DNA from: Chloroflexota bacterium | GTDB lineage: Bacteria; Chloroflexota; Dehalococcoidia; JACQUA01 | Assembly: GCA_016210565.1 (NCBI GenBank) | Contig: JACQUA010000286.1 | Coordinates: 1-64,000, forward strand | Direction: 5' to 3' | DNA length: 64,000 bases | Shown: positions 9,338 to 18,423 of the stretch, in pieces | Numbering within the stretch: position 1 is the first letter of the stretch | Layout of the letters: each line of letters opens with the position of its first letter | The notes under the pieces: model-generated | Database searches by the model: none | Seen by the model: only the letters and a program-made list of their open reading frames with translations | Told to the model about the DNA's origin: nothing | Made by a program: the position numbers and the translations under genes

Positions 9338-9435
9338 TTCTTTGAGTTATTGGGTTATTGTGTTTTGGGTTACGTGGTCGCCGCCGGGGGCGGGGAATCT
9401 GTAATCTGTAGTCTGTAGTCTGTAACCCGCAGTCG

Positions 9436-9496
9436 TGGTGGGTTCGCACAGCCACCCTCCTTCCCTCCGCCCCTCTGTGCTTAACCCACCCTACGC
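9436..9496. repeat. Solo GGTGGGTT...TTAACCCACCCTAC palindromic repeat
   Basis: GGTGGGTTCGCACAGCC and TTAACCCACCCTAC frame a short GC-rich centre. This is one half of the paired element seen at 23864, 28233, 42717, 48979, 53520 and 61121. A second palindrome follows at about 9505-9560 (TTCGACACC...GGTGTCGC). The 227-base gap contains only repeats. Confidence 0.7.
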
Positions 9497-9564
9497 TACT
9501 GTTCGACACCCGCTCCGCCTTGCGAGAGTCCCGACCCGTCGCGACAAGGGGTGTCGCTACGGGC

Positions 9565-10857
9565 TTAAGACCGCCACCGGAGCAGATTGTTGTTGTAAAA
9601 GTCGATATTGCGGGAGATGGTCTCCAGGGTAGGGTTGTCCAGGCCTATCCTTTCGAGTTGTCCAGCCTTTTGAAGGTAGGTCCAGAAGCGCTGGAAGCCT
9701 TTCTTGGTTTCGCCGAGGGCATTGTCCAGGGAATCGCCCCCCAAGAGGATACAGACACTGATGCGGTCGCTCATCTCCTCCAGCCGGGTGATGAGGCACA
9801 GACTGGCCTTCAACCTGGGGAAATTGGCCTTGGCCCAGCTATCAAAAAGCTCGTTGATCACCCTGTCTGTCAGGACGTCAGAGAGGCGGTTGGGTACCCG
9901 GATCAGCAGGTACGCCACCATGACATTGGCCCTGTCTACGGGGGACATGGGCAGGAGGACGGCGCTCTCGAGGATGTTGGGAAGACTGCCGAAAATCTCC
10001 ATGCTACGGCCCATTCCGAGACAGGGAACGTAGGCCTGGATACCGAGGTCCTGGCTCAGCCTGGCCAGCCTGGTGGCGCCGGCGTGTCCGATATCGAGCC
10101 CCAACATGCGGAGCATGGCGATGACGAGTCCTTCGGTTTTGATTTCCTCTCCTGAGGGACCGACGCCGGTGACCCTCCGGAGTTCGTCGTAGTTCAGGAC
10201 CACGATAACGTCTGCGTTTGGCTTGTCTTCGAAGTGAAGGAGTGAAGATACCCCATAGTAGGCATTGAAGTGATAGCGGTCGGTCTCGACGTTCGACGGG
10301 GTGACGGCGACGGCGAAGGTGTGCGCCCAGGGGTTGATATCTTTGGCCTTGTAAATCACGGCAGGACCGGCGCCGCTCCCTGTCCCGCCGCCCGTAGCTG
10401 CCACCACGATGATGTTCTGGTGCTCGTCCCCCTGGGAAATGCCGGCGTTCTTGAGGAAGCCCGTCAGTCCTTCGTCTCTGAGCGCCACCTGCCGGCCGAT
10501 ATGACAGTAGAGGCCGCCCCCCGGGGGGTAGTCCCTGAATACGTAATTGCGCCCCGGGATGTACGGGGTTTTTCCCTTTCCGGTGTCCTTCTCTTCGGCG
10601 GCGTCAACGGTGAGGTACACCGCCCCGGGCGTCTTGGCGGTGGCGTGGGAAAACTCGTGAATGATGCCCTTGCCTGCTGTCCCCACACCCAGCAGGATCT
10701 TCTCCACGGCAAAGCGGAAGGATCCCAGCCTGCCCTTGAACCGTCGAAGGAGTGCCTTCGCTTCCTCGTCGTAGTCCACCAGCGGCAGGCCGCAGGTCAG
10801 GCACCTTTCCAGGTCGGGCCTGTTATCATGTCCCCTGGCGCACGAAAGTACTGGCAT
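9565..10857 (-). CDS. FtsZ/tubulin-like GTPase with N-terminal zinc ribbon
   Basis: 430 residues. The tubulin/FtsZ signature GGGTGSGAGP sits at about 156-165, and a glycine-rich T1-like loop GVGTAGKG at 57-64, so GTP binding and polymerisation are likely. The first 25 residues hold a zinc-ribbon-like set (C6, H10, C19, C22), which is not part of canonical FtsZ. There is no recognisable FtsZ C-terminal peptide. Its start codon overlaps the stop of the upstream gene by one base (TGATG), so the two are translationally coupled. It is the last gene of the minus-strand cluster that also encodes a second, much larger tubulin-like protein. It is not the housekeeping ftsZ: the sequence is divergent and no division genes are nearby. 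A role in membrane remodelling is inferred. Confidence 0.8.
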   Translation of the reverse strand: MPVLSCARGHDNRPDLERCLTCGLPLVDYDEEAKALLRRFKGRLGSFRFAVEKILLGVGTAGKGIIHEFSHATAKTPGAVYLTVDAAEEKDTGKGKTPYIPGRNYVFRDYPPGGGLYCHIGRQVALRDEGLTGFLKNAGISQGDEHQNIIVVAATGGGTGSGAGPAVIYKAKDINPWAHTFAVAVTPSNVETDRYHFNAYYGVSSLLHFEDKPNADVIVVLNYDELRRVTGVGPSGEEIKTEGLVIAMLRMLGLDIGHAGATRLARLSQDLGIQAYVPCLGMGRSMEIFGSLPNILESAVLLPMSPVDRANVMVAYLLIRVPNRLSDVLTDRVINELFDSWAKANFPRLKASLCLITRLEEMSDRISVCILLGGDSLDNALGETKKGFQRFWTYLQKAGQLERIGLDNPTLETISRNIDFYNNNLLRWRS

Positions 10858-11840
10858 CAGGATTTGACCTCCGCGGCCTGCTTGAGGTAGACATCGGTCT
10901 CGGCGGTCAATTTCCTGACTATGGCGGCGGCTTCCTCATGCTTTCTGGGTAGCTTCAATGCGGTCGCCAGCGACCTGTCGCCGGCGAGGCCGAATGTTTC
11001 GTGCATGATATGGGATATCATCTCCAGCCTGGGAGCGACCTGGAGTAACTCGCCTGGCTCATCCAGCTCGACCAGCATGTTGATTTCGCCGAGAAGGGAG
11101 ACATACAGGAAAAAGTATTTCAGGTCTTCCCATTTCGGCACGGCGGCGGCGTCCACCGGGGATGGGCTTCCCTCAGGCGCGTCTTTTTCCATCAGACCGG
11201 ACACAAACTCCAGCAGACTGGCGGCCCCCTTTTCCAACTCCGGCAGCTCTTCCTTCTCCGCCAGTTCCTGGAAGTTGGCCAGGGTTGTCTCCTGGTCGAT
11301 CCCATTGAGTTTCACGAACTGTTCAACATCTTTCTGCAACCCGGCGCTGATTTCCTTTATCCTGGGCCATTCCTCCTGCGGGATGGCGGTACACAGGGCG
11401 AAGAGGTTGCGGGTAATGGAACGGAGGCAAAACAGATTGGCGTGAACATACTGCCGGTGTTTCTCGGCCTTGTCGCGGCTTTCTCGTTCCTTCTCCTGGG
11501 CTTCCCTGGCTTCTTGTTCAGCCCGGGCCTTTTTGGTCTTCTCTTCGAGGTAGTCCTGAAGGTGTTTGATGACCTTCTCGGCTTCTGATTTATATTCGAA
11601 GGTTATGGTTTCGACGAAGACTTCGTCCTTTTCATTGCTCCCTTCGATGCGCAGCTTGTGGTCAGGGCTGACCTCCAACGCCGAAATTCCCGCCATGGGC
11701 AATCGCCTGACAAGCGACTGGGCGGAAAACAGCCCTTTCTTCTTGTACAGGACTATCTCATTCTCGGTGATCTCGAGGATGCCTTTGCCGGTCCCCGGGA
11801 AAGAGACATCCACGTCGCCTATGATGGTTTTTTCTTCCAT
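10857..11840 (-). CDS. PH-like domain and coiled-coil protein of the tubulin-like cluster
   Basis: 327 residues, no assigned family. The first roughly 90 residues look like a small beta-rich PH/GRAM-type domain (ILEITENEIVLYKKKG), a fold often used for membrane or protein docking. A highly charged coiled coil follows at about 92-130 (EKTKKARAEQEAREAQEKER). The rest is predicted mainly helical. There is no signal peptide or membrane segment, so it is cytoplasmic. Its TGA stop shares one base with the ATG of the downstream FtsZ-like gene, implying coupled translation and a joint function. It might act as an adaptor between filament and membrane; this is inference. Confidence 0.65.
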   Translation of the reverse strand: MEEKTIIGDVDVSFPGTGKGILEITENEIVLYKKKGLFSAQSLVRRLPMAGISALEVSPDHKLRIEGSNEKDEVFVETITFEYKSEAEKVIKHLQDYLEEKTKKARAEQEAREAQEKERESRDKAEKHRQYVHANLFCLRSITRNLFALCTAIPQEEWPRIKEISAGLQKDVEQFVKLNGIDQETTLANFQELAEKEELPELEKGAASLLEFVSGLMEKDAPEGSPSPVDAAAVPKWEDLKYFFLYVSLLGEINMLVELDEPGELLQVAPRLEMISHIMHETFGLAGDRSLATALKLPRKHEEAAAIVRKLTAETDVYLKQAAEVKS

Positions 11841-11857
11841 GAATTTAGCCGGCTAAT

Positions 11858-11990
11858 GGGAATAATGACGAAATTCGAAGCCCGAATGACGAATCAAATT
11901 CCAATGACGAATGACGAATGGCGTCCTGTTTGGACATTTGAGTTTGGAGCATTGATTCGTCATTCGGATTTCGTCATTCGTCATATTTTG
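11858..11990. repeat. GAATGACGAATGACG word-like repeat between operon genes
   Basis: Direct and inverted copies of the GAATGACGAAT words form a potential hairpin (AATTCGAAGCCCGAATGACG against CGTCATTCGGATTTCGTC). It fills the 168-base gap within the tubulin-like operon. No gene is seen. Confidence 0.6.
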
Positions 11991-12008
11991 GCTGCGGTCT
12001 GTCTCTGT

Positions 12009-14339
12009 CTACACCCGATCCAACGTTTTGAGTATGCCGCGGTGGCTGTCAAAAGTGACGCGATCATAGTGATTCCGTGTGTACAGCACCAGGTAGCGGT
12101 GGGCATATTTCTCTTTGACCGGCAACTCGGCGGTGGTCACGACGCCCTGTTTGTCCACCCTCAGGGAAATGAGGTACTGGATGTTGGAGAAATTGATGAG
12201 GAATTCGTTTTCAAAGATGTAGTGCCGGACCAGCGCCACGCCTTCGGCGATGGTATTAAGGGCAAGTTCGATGTTCAGGAGCCGGTTGCCCAGGGAGGCT
12301 TCCTTTGGCTTTCTGGCGAGCTGCTCCTGAACATCGACAATTTTCTGCGGCAGGAAGGTGTTCTTTTCCCAATCAAAGCCTGGGGGCACTTTAGTCTCGA
12401 TGATCTTTTCGCGGTCTCGAATCCTCCCCGTGAGGAGGGAAACCACCTGGTGCATTGCCTGGTTGAGCTCCTTGACATTCTTGACGAGCAGCACCAACCT
12501 GGCGAACTGCCTTTCTTCCCGGGTGACGGTGATGTTGTCCAGCATTGGTTCCAGGGCCTCGAGGCGTTGGATGAATTCCTCATCCCCGATCATTTTAAGG
12601 GTGGGCAGCGCTTCTCCGATGATGGCGGCTTGCCACGTGCGGACGGCGCTCTGCAGGTGTGGAAAGACATCTGCCGCCGCCTTATCCAGGACATCTCTCA
12701 TGGTGAGGAAGGTAGACAGCATGGAATCTATGGCCTCGAGACTGTGGTGGGTGGCGAGGTAGTTCTGGGCGATGTCCAGCCCGAACGGTTTGAATTCAGG
12801 GTCCACCTCGGAGCTTATCAATGAAGCCGTTTCCCGGCCGATGGATACCAGGCATTCGGCCAGATGGTGGAAGGCTTCATTGAGTTTTGCCTGCTCCTCC
12901 TTGACACGGTCAAAGCCAAGGGGCGCCAGTTCCACCCCGGGTCTGGGATGATGGACTTCGATGCCGACTATGCCCAGGTCCTTGCTGCGGGCGACATAAG
13001 TTTCGTATTTCTCCCGGCTTTCATCATAGAACTGCACCAGCTTCTGCTCGCTGTCGGCCTGCGCCTTCTGCAGGCTTTCCTGCATGGCCGTGAAGGCCTT
13101 TATCTTCTCCTGGAGATCGATGGTGGGAAGCACGCCGGCCCTGTCTTCGATGTAGCTCAACTCCTGGGCAGAGACAGCCACCAGTTTGTCCTGCGCGTGG
13201 AAGTCGATCAGCGTTGCCAGTTCGCGGATGGACGACAGCTTCTGCTGCAATTGGTCTGTGTGCCGCCTGACGATGGGCAGCATATCAGTCAGGTCCTTGC
13301 GGACCTTGAGGGACACATCGCGGGTCTTTAGCCCGTACTCGATGGCGGAGCCGCCGACGCCTATGCCAATTGTGGCGAGCACCAGCAGGAACGTGATGTT
13401 GCCCTGGAGGGTGGTGGTGTAGGCGAAGCTGGCCGCGAACGTGGAGATGGGAAGGAGGAAGCCAACGTCGGCGATGAGGAGCGAAAGAGTGGGCGCTATC
13501 CAGGAGAGGTAGCGGGTACCGAGGTCGCGACTGGCCATCCAGCGGAAAATGGAGAGCGCGCCGAAAGCCACCGAGACGCTGAGGGCGATGACGAAGTAGA
13601 GGACGAACCCGAGGGGACGGCCCACCAGGCTGTACACCGCGGATGCCTCCGGCCCTGGTTCCGAGACGACGAGAGGCCAGTAGAACGTCAGGTTCTTGAC
13701 GATATTTTCGCTCCTGCCGATGGCCTCCTTCAACTGGGTGATCATCTGGCCCAATTCTATTGTCAGGATGGGGTCCCGGGGTGGTATTTGTATTTGCTGA
13801 AAAAGGGGAACGATGTCGGCGGGGGTTTCGGGTCTTATGGTCAGCGCCAGGTACGGGTTGTATATGGCGAGAAAAACCAGGATGGCGAGCGGGCTGCCTG
13901 TGGCGAGGCCCCTGGCCCGGAACAGGATAACGGAGACGAGAATGGGAATAGAGAGGAAGTATACGGAGGTAAACATAACGGCCGCGGCGATAACCCCTGC
14001 GGCGATGACCAGGCAGGCGCCGGGGCGGTCCAGACAGGTGAGGGTGGCCGCCAGAAAGACCAGGCCCGTCACCACCACCAGCCCCATTGGAAGACCACCC
14101 TGGTACAGGTAGCCTGGAAGATTGAGCAAGAACATAAGCCCGAGGGAAAGCGCCGGGGCGCGATAGGCAAGCCCTCCCAGGGCGAGGGCGAGGATTACGG
14201 CGAAGGAAAAGGGATAAAACGGCACCGCGCCGGCGAACAGCAGCGTGGCGAGGGCGATGAAGAAGCCTATGAGGGCGCGGAGCAAAACCGAACGGAGCTG
14301 CTCTTCCTGTTTCTCGAAATCGGTCTTATCTATCGCCAT
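12009..14339 (-). CDS. Large polytopic membrane protein with long cytoplasmic coiled-coil domain (tubulin-like cluster)
   Basis: 776 residues, family not recognised. The N-terminal roughly 335 residues contain about eight to ten hydrophobic helices (for example LIGFFIALATLLFAGAVPFY and FVLYFVIALSVSVAFGALSI), with a larger soluble loop near 165-235. From about 335 to the end the protein is soluble and largely helical, with coiled-coil stretches (KIKAFTAMQESLQKAQADSE). This resembles a membrane anchor with a long cytoplasmic arm. It lies between the two tubulin-like genes and probably ties the filaments to the cell membrane. That role is inferred from context only. Confidence 0.65.
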   Translation of the reverse strand: MAIDKTDFEKQEEQLRSVLLRALIGFFIALATLLFAGAVPFYPFSFAVILALALGGLAYRAPALSLGLMFLLNLPGYLYQGGLPMGLVVVTGLVFLAATLTCLDRPGACLVIAAGVIAAAVMFTSVYFLSIPILVSVILFRARGLATGSPLAILVFLAIYNPYLALTIRPETPADIVPLFQQIQIPPRDPILTIELGQMITQLKEAIGRSENIVKNLTFYWPLVVSEPGPEASAVYSLVGRPLGFVLYFVIALSVSVAFGALSIFRWMASRDLGTRYLSWIAPTLSLLIADVGFLLPISTFAASFAYTTTLQGNITFLLVLATIGIGVGGSAIEYGLKTRDVSLKVRKDLTDMLPIVRRHTDQLQQKLSSIRELATLIDFHAQDKLVAVSAQELSYIEDRAGVLPTIDLQEKIKAFTAMQESLQKAQADSEQKLVQFYDESREKYETYVARSKDLGIVGIEVHHPRPGVELAPLGFDRVKEEQAKLNEAFHHLAECLVSIGRETASLISSEVDPEFKPFGLDIAQNYLATHHSLEAIDSMLSTFLTMRDVLDKAAADVFPHLQSAVRTWQAAIIGEALPTLKMIGDEEFIQRLEALEPMLDNITVTREERQFARLVLLVKNVKELNQAMHQVVSLLTGRIRDREKIIETKVPPGFDWEKNTFLPQKIVDVQEQLARKPKEASLGNRLLNIELALNTIAEGVALVRHYIFENEFLINFSNIQYLISLRVDKQGVVTTAELPVKEKYAHRYLVLYTRNHYDRVTFDSHRGILKTLDRV

Positions 14340-14544
14340 AACGGAGTCTCCTCTCCCCTTTGTGGGAGAGGACTAAGGTGAGGGGCTGATTTTCGCCAGC
14401 ATTCACCGCGGGCTACCTGGTACCACCCCGATGTATCGGGGTGAGCCATGGTTTTTGAACAATGGTGATTCGCACACAATAAGTCTCTCTCTCAACATGC
14501 GGGTCGCACAGGCACGGTGGCCTGTGGTACCGGGTATTGGTCTT
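14340..14544. other. Intra-operon gap with palindromic repeats
   Basis: This 204-base gap between the large tubulin-like gene and the polytopic membrane gene holds an ACAGGC/GCCTGT palindrome (CACAGGCACGGTGGCCTGTG) and a CCCCGATGTATCGGGG palindrome. No gene is seen. Confidence 0.5.
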
Positions 14545-17247
14545 TCATTTCGTTTCTGTCTTAGCCGGTAGAAAGGCCGTTGCCGCCGCATCGGGAAAGA
14601 TTCCCTGCTCCAGCAGGAAGGAATGGGCAAGAACTTTTTCCGTGGGCGACACCTTTTCATAGCCCTGCCGGATCTCGGCGAACATGTTCAGGCAGGTGGG
14701 CCAGGCATTGGCCGCGACCAGGAGGAATCTCACGACCCACGGGTCGTCCGAATCAATCTGGCGAATGAAAATGCTGCGAGAGACATCCTGTTTGACGTAG
14801 CCAGCCAGGGCCGTGAGCGTGTCCTGCTCGAGCTCCTTGGTCCAGATCCCGGGCGGGGCCACGATGGTGAACCACAGGAAATCGGTCTTGTAGTCGACGG
14901 TGATGCCCAGCGTGTCGGTGGACTTGAAGAGGTTGAGCACGCTGACCATGTACCTTCTCAGGTGCTGCCGGTTGACGATGTCGTTGAGAATGCTTTCCCG
15001 AGTCAAGGCTACCTCATCGCCTCTCAAGACCCTCTGCACGATCTGGAGTTGCTCTTCTTCGGTCAGCTCGGCGGTGCGGTCGTAAAAACCTTTGTCCCGG
15101 ACCATCTCGGTGCGGGTCTCGTAGTACCTGGTGGTCATGGCCGCGATTTCAGGTATGAGCTGGCGGTAGTCGGAACTCACCTCGTATACCTTCTGGATGC
15201 TGCCGTATTCCTTGATCTTCTGCTGCACCTTTGCCAGCTCGCCCTGCGGTTCATCCATGCTTACCTGGAGAAGAGCGAGCTGGTCTTTCAGCTTCTTCTG
15301 ACGGCGGGCCAAATCGACTCTGCGGGCAGCAGGCGTCCAGAACTTTATCTGTTTTTGTTCTTTGGCCAGACGGGTCTTCTGGTCTTGGGCCACTCTCATC
15401 TGGTCCTCGACTATTTCGGTGGACTTCCGCTTCTTCTCTTCGAGTTCGCCGAGCGTCCGTCTTACCTTGACCAGGTTGGTCTGGTACTCATCAGCGTTTT
15501 TGAGCTCGGTTTGGAGGGGAGTGAACATGGCAGAGACCAGAGAAAAGAGGATAACCAGTTCATGATTGGCAATCCTGCGGATGTCTCCCATGGTCTCTTC
15601 CCGTTCCGGTGACTTTTCCGCCGTCTCGTATAAGCGCAGCAGGTGTTCGGCGAGTTTCTTGCACTCCAGCCATTTCCTGACGCCTTCCATGTAGGAACCG
15701 ACCATCTCGGCGACGTCGATGACGTCGCGGACCAGAAGAATCTGGGTGGGCGTCAGCTTCTGGGTGGTCAGCAGGTCGCCGGGGAGATTGGCGACCATGT
15801 CCGGTATCTTGGGAGTGTACTCGTTGAACCGGTGGGGGAGGTCTACCGCGATGTTGTAGAAGTCGGTCAACTGGCGGTTTATGCGGTACTCCAGCGTCCC
15901 TTCGGCGGCGTCCAGGCCGATGGCCCTGACCGACTGGAAGAGCTCGTCTAACTGGATTTTCACTGCTTCCTGGGAGCCCCGGAGATAGACGACGAAGTCG
16001 GTATCTATGCTTCTGTCTTCGTAAAGCAGGCTCTTGGCCGCCTCTTCGAACTTGTCCGGTTCATAGCGCCCGCGCTGCGTCAACCATTTCCTGTAAATAT
16101 CGAGCAGTTCTTCATAGCACAGGTTCAGGATGCGCCGCACGCCACCGGTGTCACTGACCTTGGTGCCGCCGAATATCTCTTTCTTGGTCTTGCGGAGCAC
16201 GCGGGCCTTGTCCATGCGGGCAAGGTACATCTTGGTCAACTGGATAAACTCCTGGACCGGGTAGGACACCTTGACGGTGCAAACGGTGTGCAGCCACTTG
16301 CCTTTCATGTCAACGTTGTAACCCACCTGCCCGAGCAGGTCGGTGAGGTCGAAGTTGAGGCCTTTGACCAGCATGTCCCCGATGGCGTCGTCAATGATGC
16401 GGTGGGCATACTTCAGGCCCCTGCCCTGGCTGTCTGCCGGTCCCAGGGGAATCATGAAAAAGGTGCTGAAGGGATTTTCGTAGAACTTCCCGTAGGTGGC
16501 GATGATATTGTCGTTCTTGGTCTTGTCGATCAGGTAGTCCAGTTCCACCAGGGAGGCAAAGGCGGATGGGCCGCGCGCGGGTGGGTCATCGCCCGGACAG
16601 GGGGCGACGCAGAAACCGAGAACGGGAGTCCCGCGTCCGATGCGCTGCCGCAACTGGCGGGAAAACTCCATGGCGATGCTGCTGCCGGAACCGCCGCCGA
16701 GTCCCCACACGATAAAGATGGCCGGCTGGATGGTGGAGCCGACCATGTGTTCCATGAAACCGTCCAGGGGTTCGCGGATGGCGCCGAGCATGTAATAGTT
16801 CTGAGTATAGATGCCTTTGGCCAGCGCCCTTTTTCGCCCGACCCCGCCGGCGAGATCAGGAATTTCTATGGCCGATGACAGCCAGGGCTTGAAGCCATTA
16901 GGGAATCTGACATCCTCCCGGGTAAGATAGTCCGGGAAAGCCCGGATAAAATCGAACATGGCTTCCGGCCGGGAGAACTTCACCGACTTTGCGGTCAGGA
17001 AAATCCTGTCCCGGGGGATGTTCAATTGTTTCAGCTCTTCCAGGAGTTCATTGTAAGCGGCAATGAGGGCGTCAATTTGAGAGTTGGCAACATCCAGTGC
17101 TAGAAAGGTAACCTTCAGGCCTTCCACCCGCAACAGGGGCATGATGAGCTTGCGGTTGCGTATGATAGAGGTGAGAACGTCGGCGCCGGTCCCTCCCATG
17201 CCCACGAACTGGGGGGCGTAGTCCCTTTTCTTCTCGATGTCAGCCAT
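14545..17247 (-). CDS. Large tubulin-like GTPase (tubulin_2-type), 900 residues
   Basis: The N-terminal nucleotide-binding half has a T1-like loop (FVGMGGTGADVL, about 14-25), a segment typical of the tubulin fold (VTFLALDVANSQID), and a GGGSGSS signature at 184-190 corresponding to GGGTGSG of FtsZ and tubulin. At 900 residues it is more than twice the size of FtsZ. The C-terminal half is helical, with a strong coiled coil at about 600-690. It starts three bases after the stop of the single-pass membrane gene, with GAGGTAG before the ATG. The length and divergent loops resemble the little-studied bacterial tubulin-like families rather than FtsZ, TubZ or BtubAB. Probable role: a membrane-linked filament or scaffold together with the other GTPase of the operon. 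Confidence 0.78.
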   Translation of the reverse strand: MADIEKKRDYAPQFVGMGGTGADVLTSIIRNRKLIMPLLRVEGLKVTFLALDVANSQIDALIAAYNELLEELKQLNIPRDRIFLTAKSVKFSRPEAMFDFIRAFPDYLTREDVRFPNGFKPWLSSAIEIPDLAGGVGRKRALAKGIYTQNYYMLGAIREPLDGFMEHMVGSTIQPAIFIVWGLGGGSGSSIAMEFSRQLRQRIGRGTPVLGFCVAPCPGDDPPARGPSAFASLVELDYLIDKTKNDNIIATYGKFYENPFSTFFMIPLGPADSQGRGLKYAHRIIDDAIGDMLVKGLNFDLTDLLGQVGYNVDMKGKWLHTVCTVKVSYPVQEFIQLTKMYLARMDKARVLRKTKKEIFGGTKVSDTGGVRRILNLCYEELLDIYRKWLTQRGRYEPDKFEEAAKSLLYEDRSIDTDFVVYLRGSQEAVKIQLDELFQSVRAIGLDAAEGTLEYRINRQLTDFYNIAVDLPHRFNEYTPKIPDMVANLPGDLLTTQKLTPTQILLVRDVIDVAEMVGSYMEGVRKWLECKKLAEHLLRLYETAEKSPEREETMGDIRRIANHELVILFSLVSAMFTPLQTELKNADEYQTNLVKVRRTLGELEEKKRKSTEIVEDQMRVAQDQKTRLAKEQKQIKFWTPAARRVDLARRQKKLKDQLALLQVSMDEPQGELAKVQQKIKEYGSIQKVYEVSSDYRQLIPEIAAMTTRYYETRTEMVRDKGFYDRTAELTEEEQLQIVQRVLRGDEVALTRESILNDIVNRQHLRRYMVSVLNLFKSTDTLGITVDYKTDFLWFTIVAPPGIWTKELEQDTLTALAGYVKQDVSRSIFIRQIDSDDPWVVRFLLVAANAWPTCLNMFAEIRQGYEKVSPTEKVLAHSFLLEQGIFPDAAATAFLPAKTETK

Positions 17248-17250
17248 TTA

Positions 17251-18213
17251 CTACCTCGATATCCCGTCTAGTTCTTCTTTGACGTTGTTTATCTCCTGTG
17301 CCAGTACCTTGTCGCCGAGCCGCCCGATCTTGACGGAGACCACATCGAGTTTCCCCACCTGCTCCTCGATCACGCTCCGGGCGCTGCCCACCTCCCCGCG
17401 GCTTTTGAACATCATGACGAAGCCGAGCAGGGCTATCACTGCCACGGCGCCGATAATGCCGTAGAGCAGGGTGTTCGAAGTGGGGGGCTGGGGCCAGCCC
17501 CTGTCGGGAATGGCTTTCAGCAGGTTAGTGGCGGTGTCCGTATAGCCAGCGTTGGCCACGGCCTGCGCTTCCTTAACCAGCGCCCCGATGAGCTTGACAA
17601 ATTCCGGTTCTCCTTGTTGCCCTTCAACCACTTCCCTCTTGGCGGCCAGGGTATTCTGATAAGTCTCGATGGACTTGTCGATCGCCTGCATGGCGCGTTC
17701 ATCCCTGATGGTCCCGGATTCCGAGCTGAGGATGAGCAATTTGATGGACTTCTTGAGGTGGATGCCGGGGATGATCTTCTTGTCCAGGTCCCTGACTGAG
17801 GTCACGTCTTCGGGGATTTGTCCCTTCAGCGCAAACTTGAGCTTCCCCTCAGCTTCGGGGTCAGGGCTGAAGGAAATCTGGTTGCGTCCGGCGTTTACTG
17901 TGTTCGGGTTGATTGTCTTGTAGGTGGGGAGGGCCCAGTAGGGTTCAGTGCCCACCCTGTTCAGCTCCGTCCTGAAGGTGATGGTGTCCCGCACGCCTTT
18001 CGGGATCTCCAGGGTGAATTCAGCAATGTAGCTGGACCCAGCCATTAACGGCTCTTTGGTTTCCCTGCCGTCCAGGGTCTGGACCTTGTAGTCGGTGAGG
18101 ACCACCCTCGCCGCCTGCTGGGCTTCAGCAGGGGCGAAGGGAAGGCTCAGGAAAAGAGATATGAGGGCCACAACGCCAATCACAGAGACCAGGGTTCGAT
18201 TCCTGCCATTCAT
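17251..18213 (-). CDS. Single-pass membrane protein, first gene of the tubulin-like operon
   Basis: 320 residues. A signal peptide (about 1-31, ending near APAEA) leads to an extracytoplasmic region of about 210 residues with a beta-sandwich-like first half (AEFTLEIPKGVRDTITFRTE) and a helical second half. One transmembrane helix follows at about 245-268 (LLYGIIGAVAVIALLGFVMM), then a cytoplasmic tail with heptad-like residues. Family not recognised. It could sense or bind outside the membrane and couple to the coiled-coil and tubulin-like partners inside. It starts at ATG 18213, about 60 bases downstream of a consensus-like promoter, and is followed three bases after its stop by the large tubulin-like gene. 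Confidence 0.7.
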   Translation of the reverse strand: MNGRNRTLVSVIGVVALISLFLSLPFAPAEAQQAARVVLTDYKVQTLDGRETKEPLMAGSSYIAEFTLEIPKGVRDTITFRTELNRVGTEPYWALPTYKTINPNTVNAGRNQISFSPDPEAEGKLKFALKGQIPEDVTSVRDLDKKIIPGIHLKKSIKLLILSSESGTIRDERAMQAIDKSIETYQNTLAAKREVVEGQQGEPEFVKLIGALVKEAQAVANAGYTDTATNLLKAIPDRGWPQPPTSNTLLYGIIGAVAVIALLGFVMMFKSRGEVGSARSVIEEQVGKLDVVSVKIGRLGDKVLAQEINNVKEELDGISR

Positions 18214-18282
18214 AACGAATTCCGCCTTTCGCTGCAGATTTGAGATGTCCAGTCGAACAGAACGCTCGATAAACGTTGATAA

Positions 18283-18311
18283 ATGTTAGAGTATTGGAGC
18301 GCCAGTGTCAA
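18283..18311 (-). promoter_or_regulatory. Sigma70-type promoter of the tubulin-like operon
   Basis: On the minus strand TTGACA (18311-18306), a 17-base spacer and TAACAT (18288-18283) match the -35/-10 consensus well. The predicted start point is about 60 bases before the ATG at 18213. It lies back to back with the promoter of the divergent lipoprotein gene. Confidence 0.6.
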
Positions 18312-18360
18312 TACAAAAAAGCTGTAAAATTCGGATTAACAGAGAGAAGTTTTGGAAGAT

Positions 18361-18390
18361 TTGATATTTTGGGCCCGATTGTATTATGAT
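18361..18390 (+). promoter_or_regulatory. Putative promoter of the first B-repeat lipoprotein
   Basis: TTGATA (18361-18366), an 18-base spacer and TATGAT (18385-18390) precede the ATG at 18424. A TATTAT overlapping at 18382 is an alternative -10. Confidence 0.45.
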
Positions 18391-18423
18391 TACATGGAAT
18401 AAACTCAAGAATGACCCGCCCCG

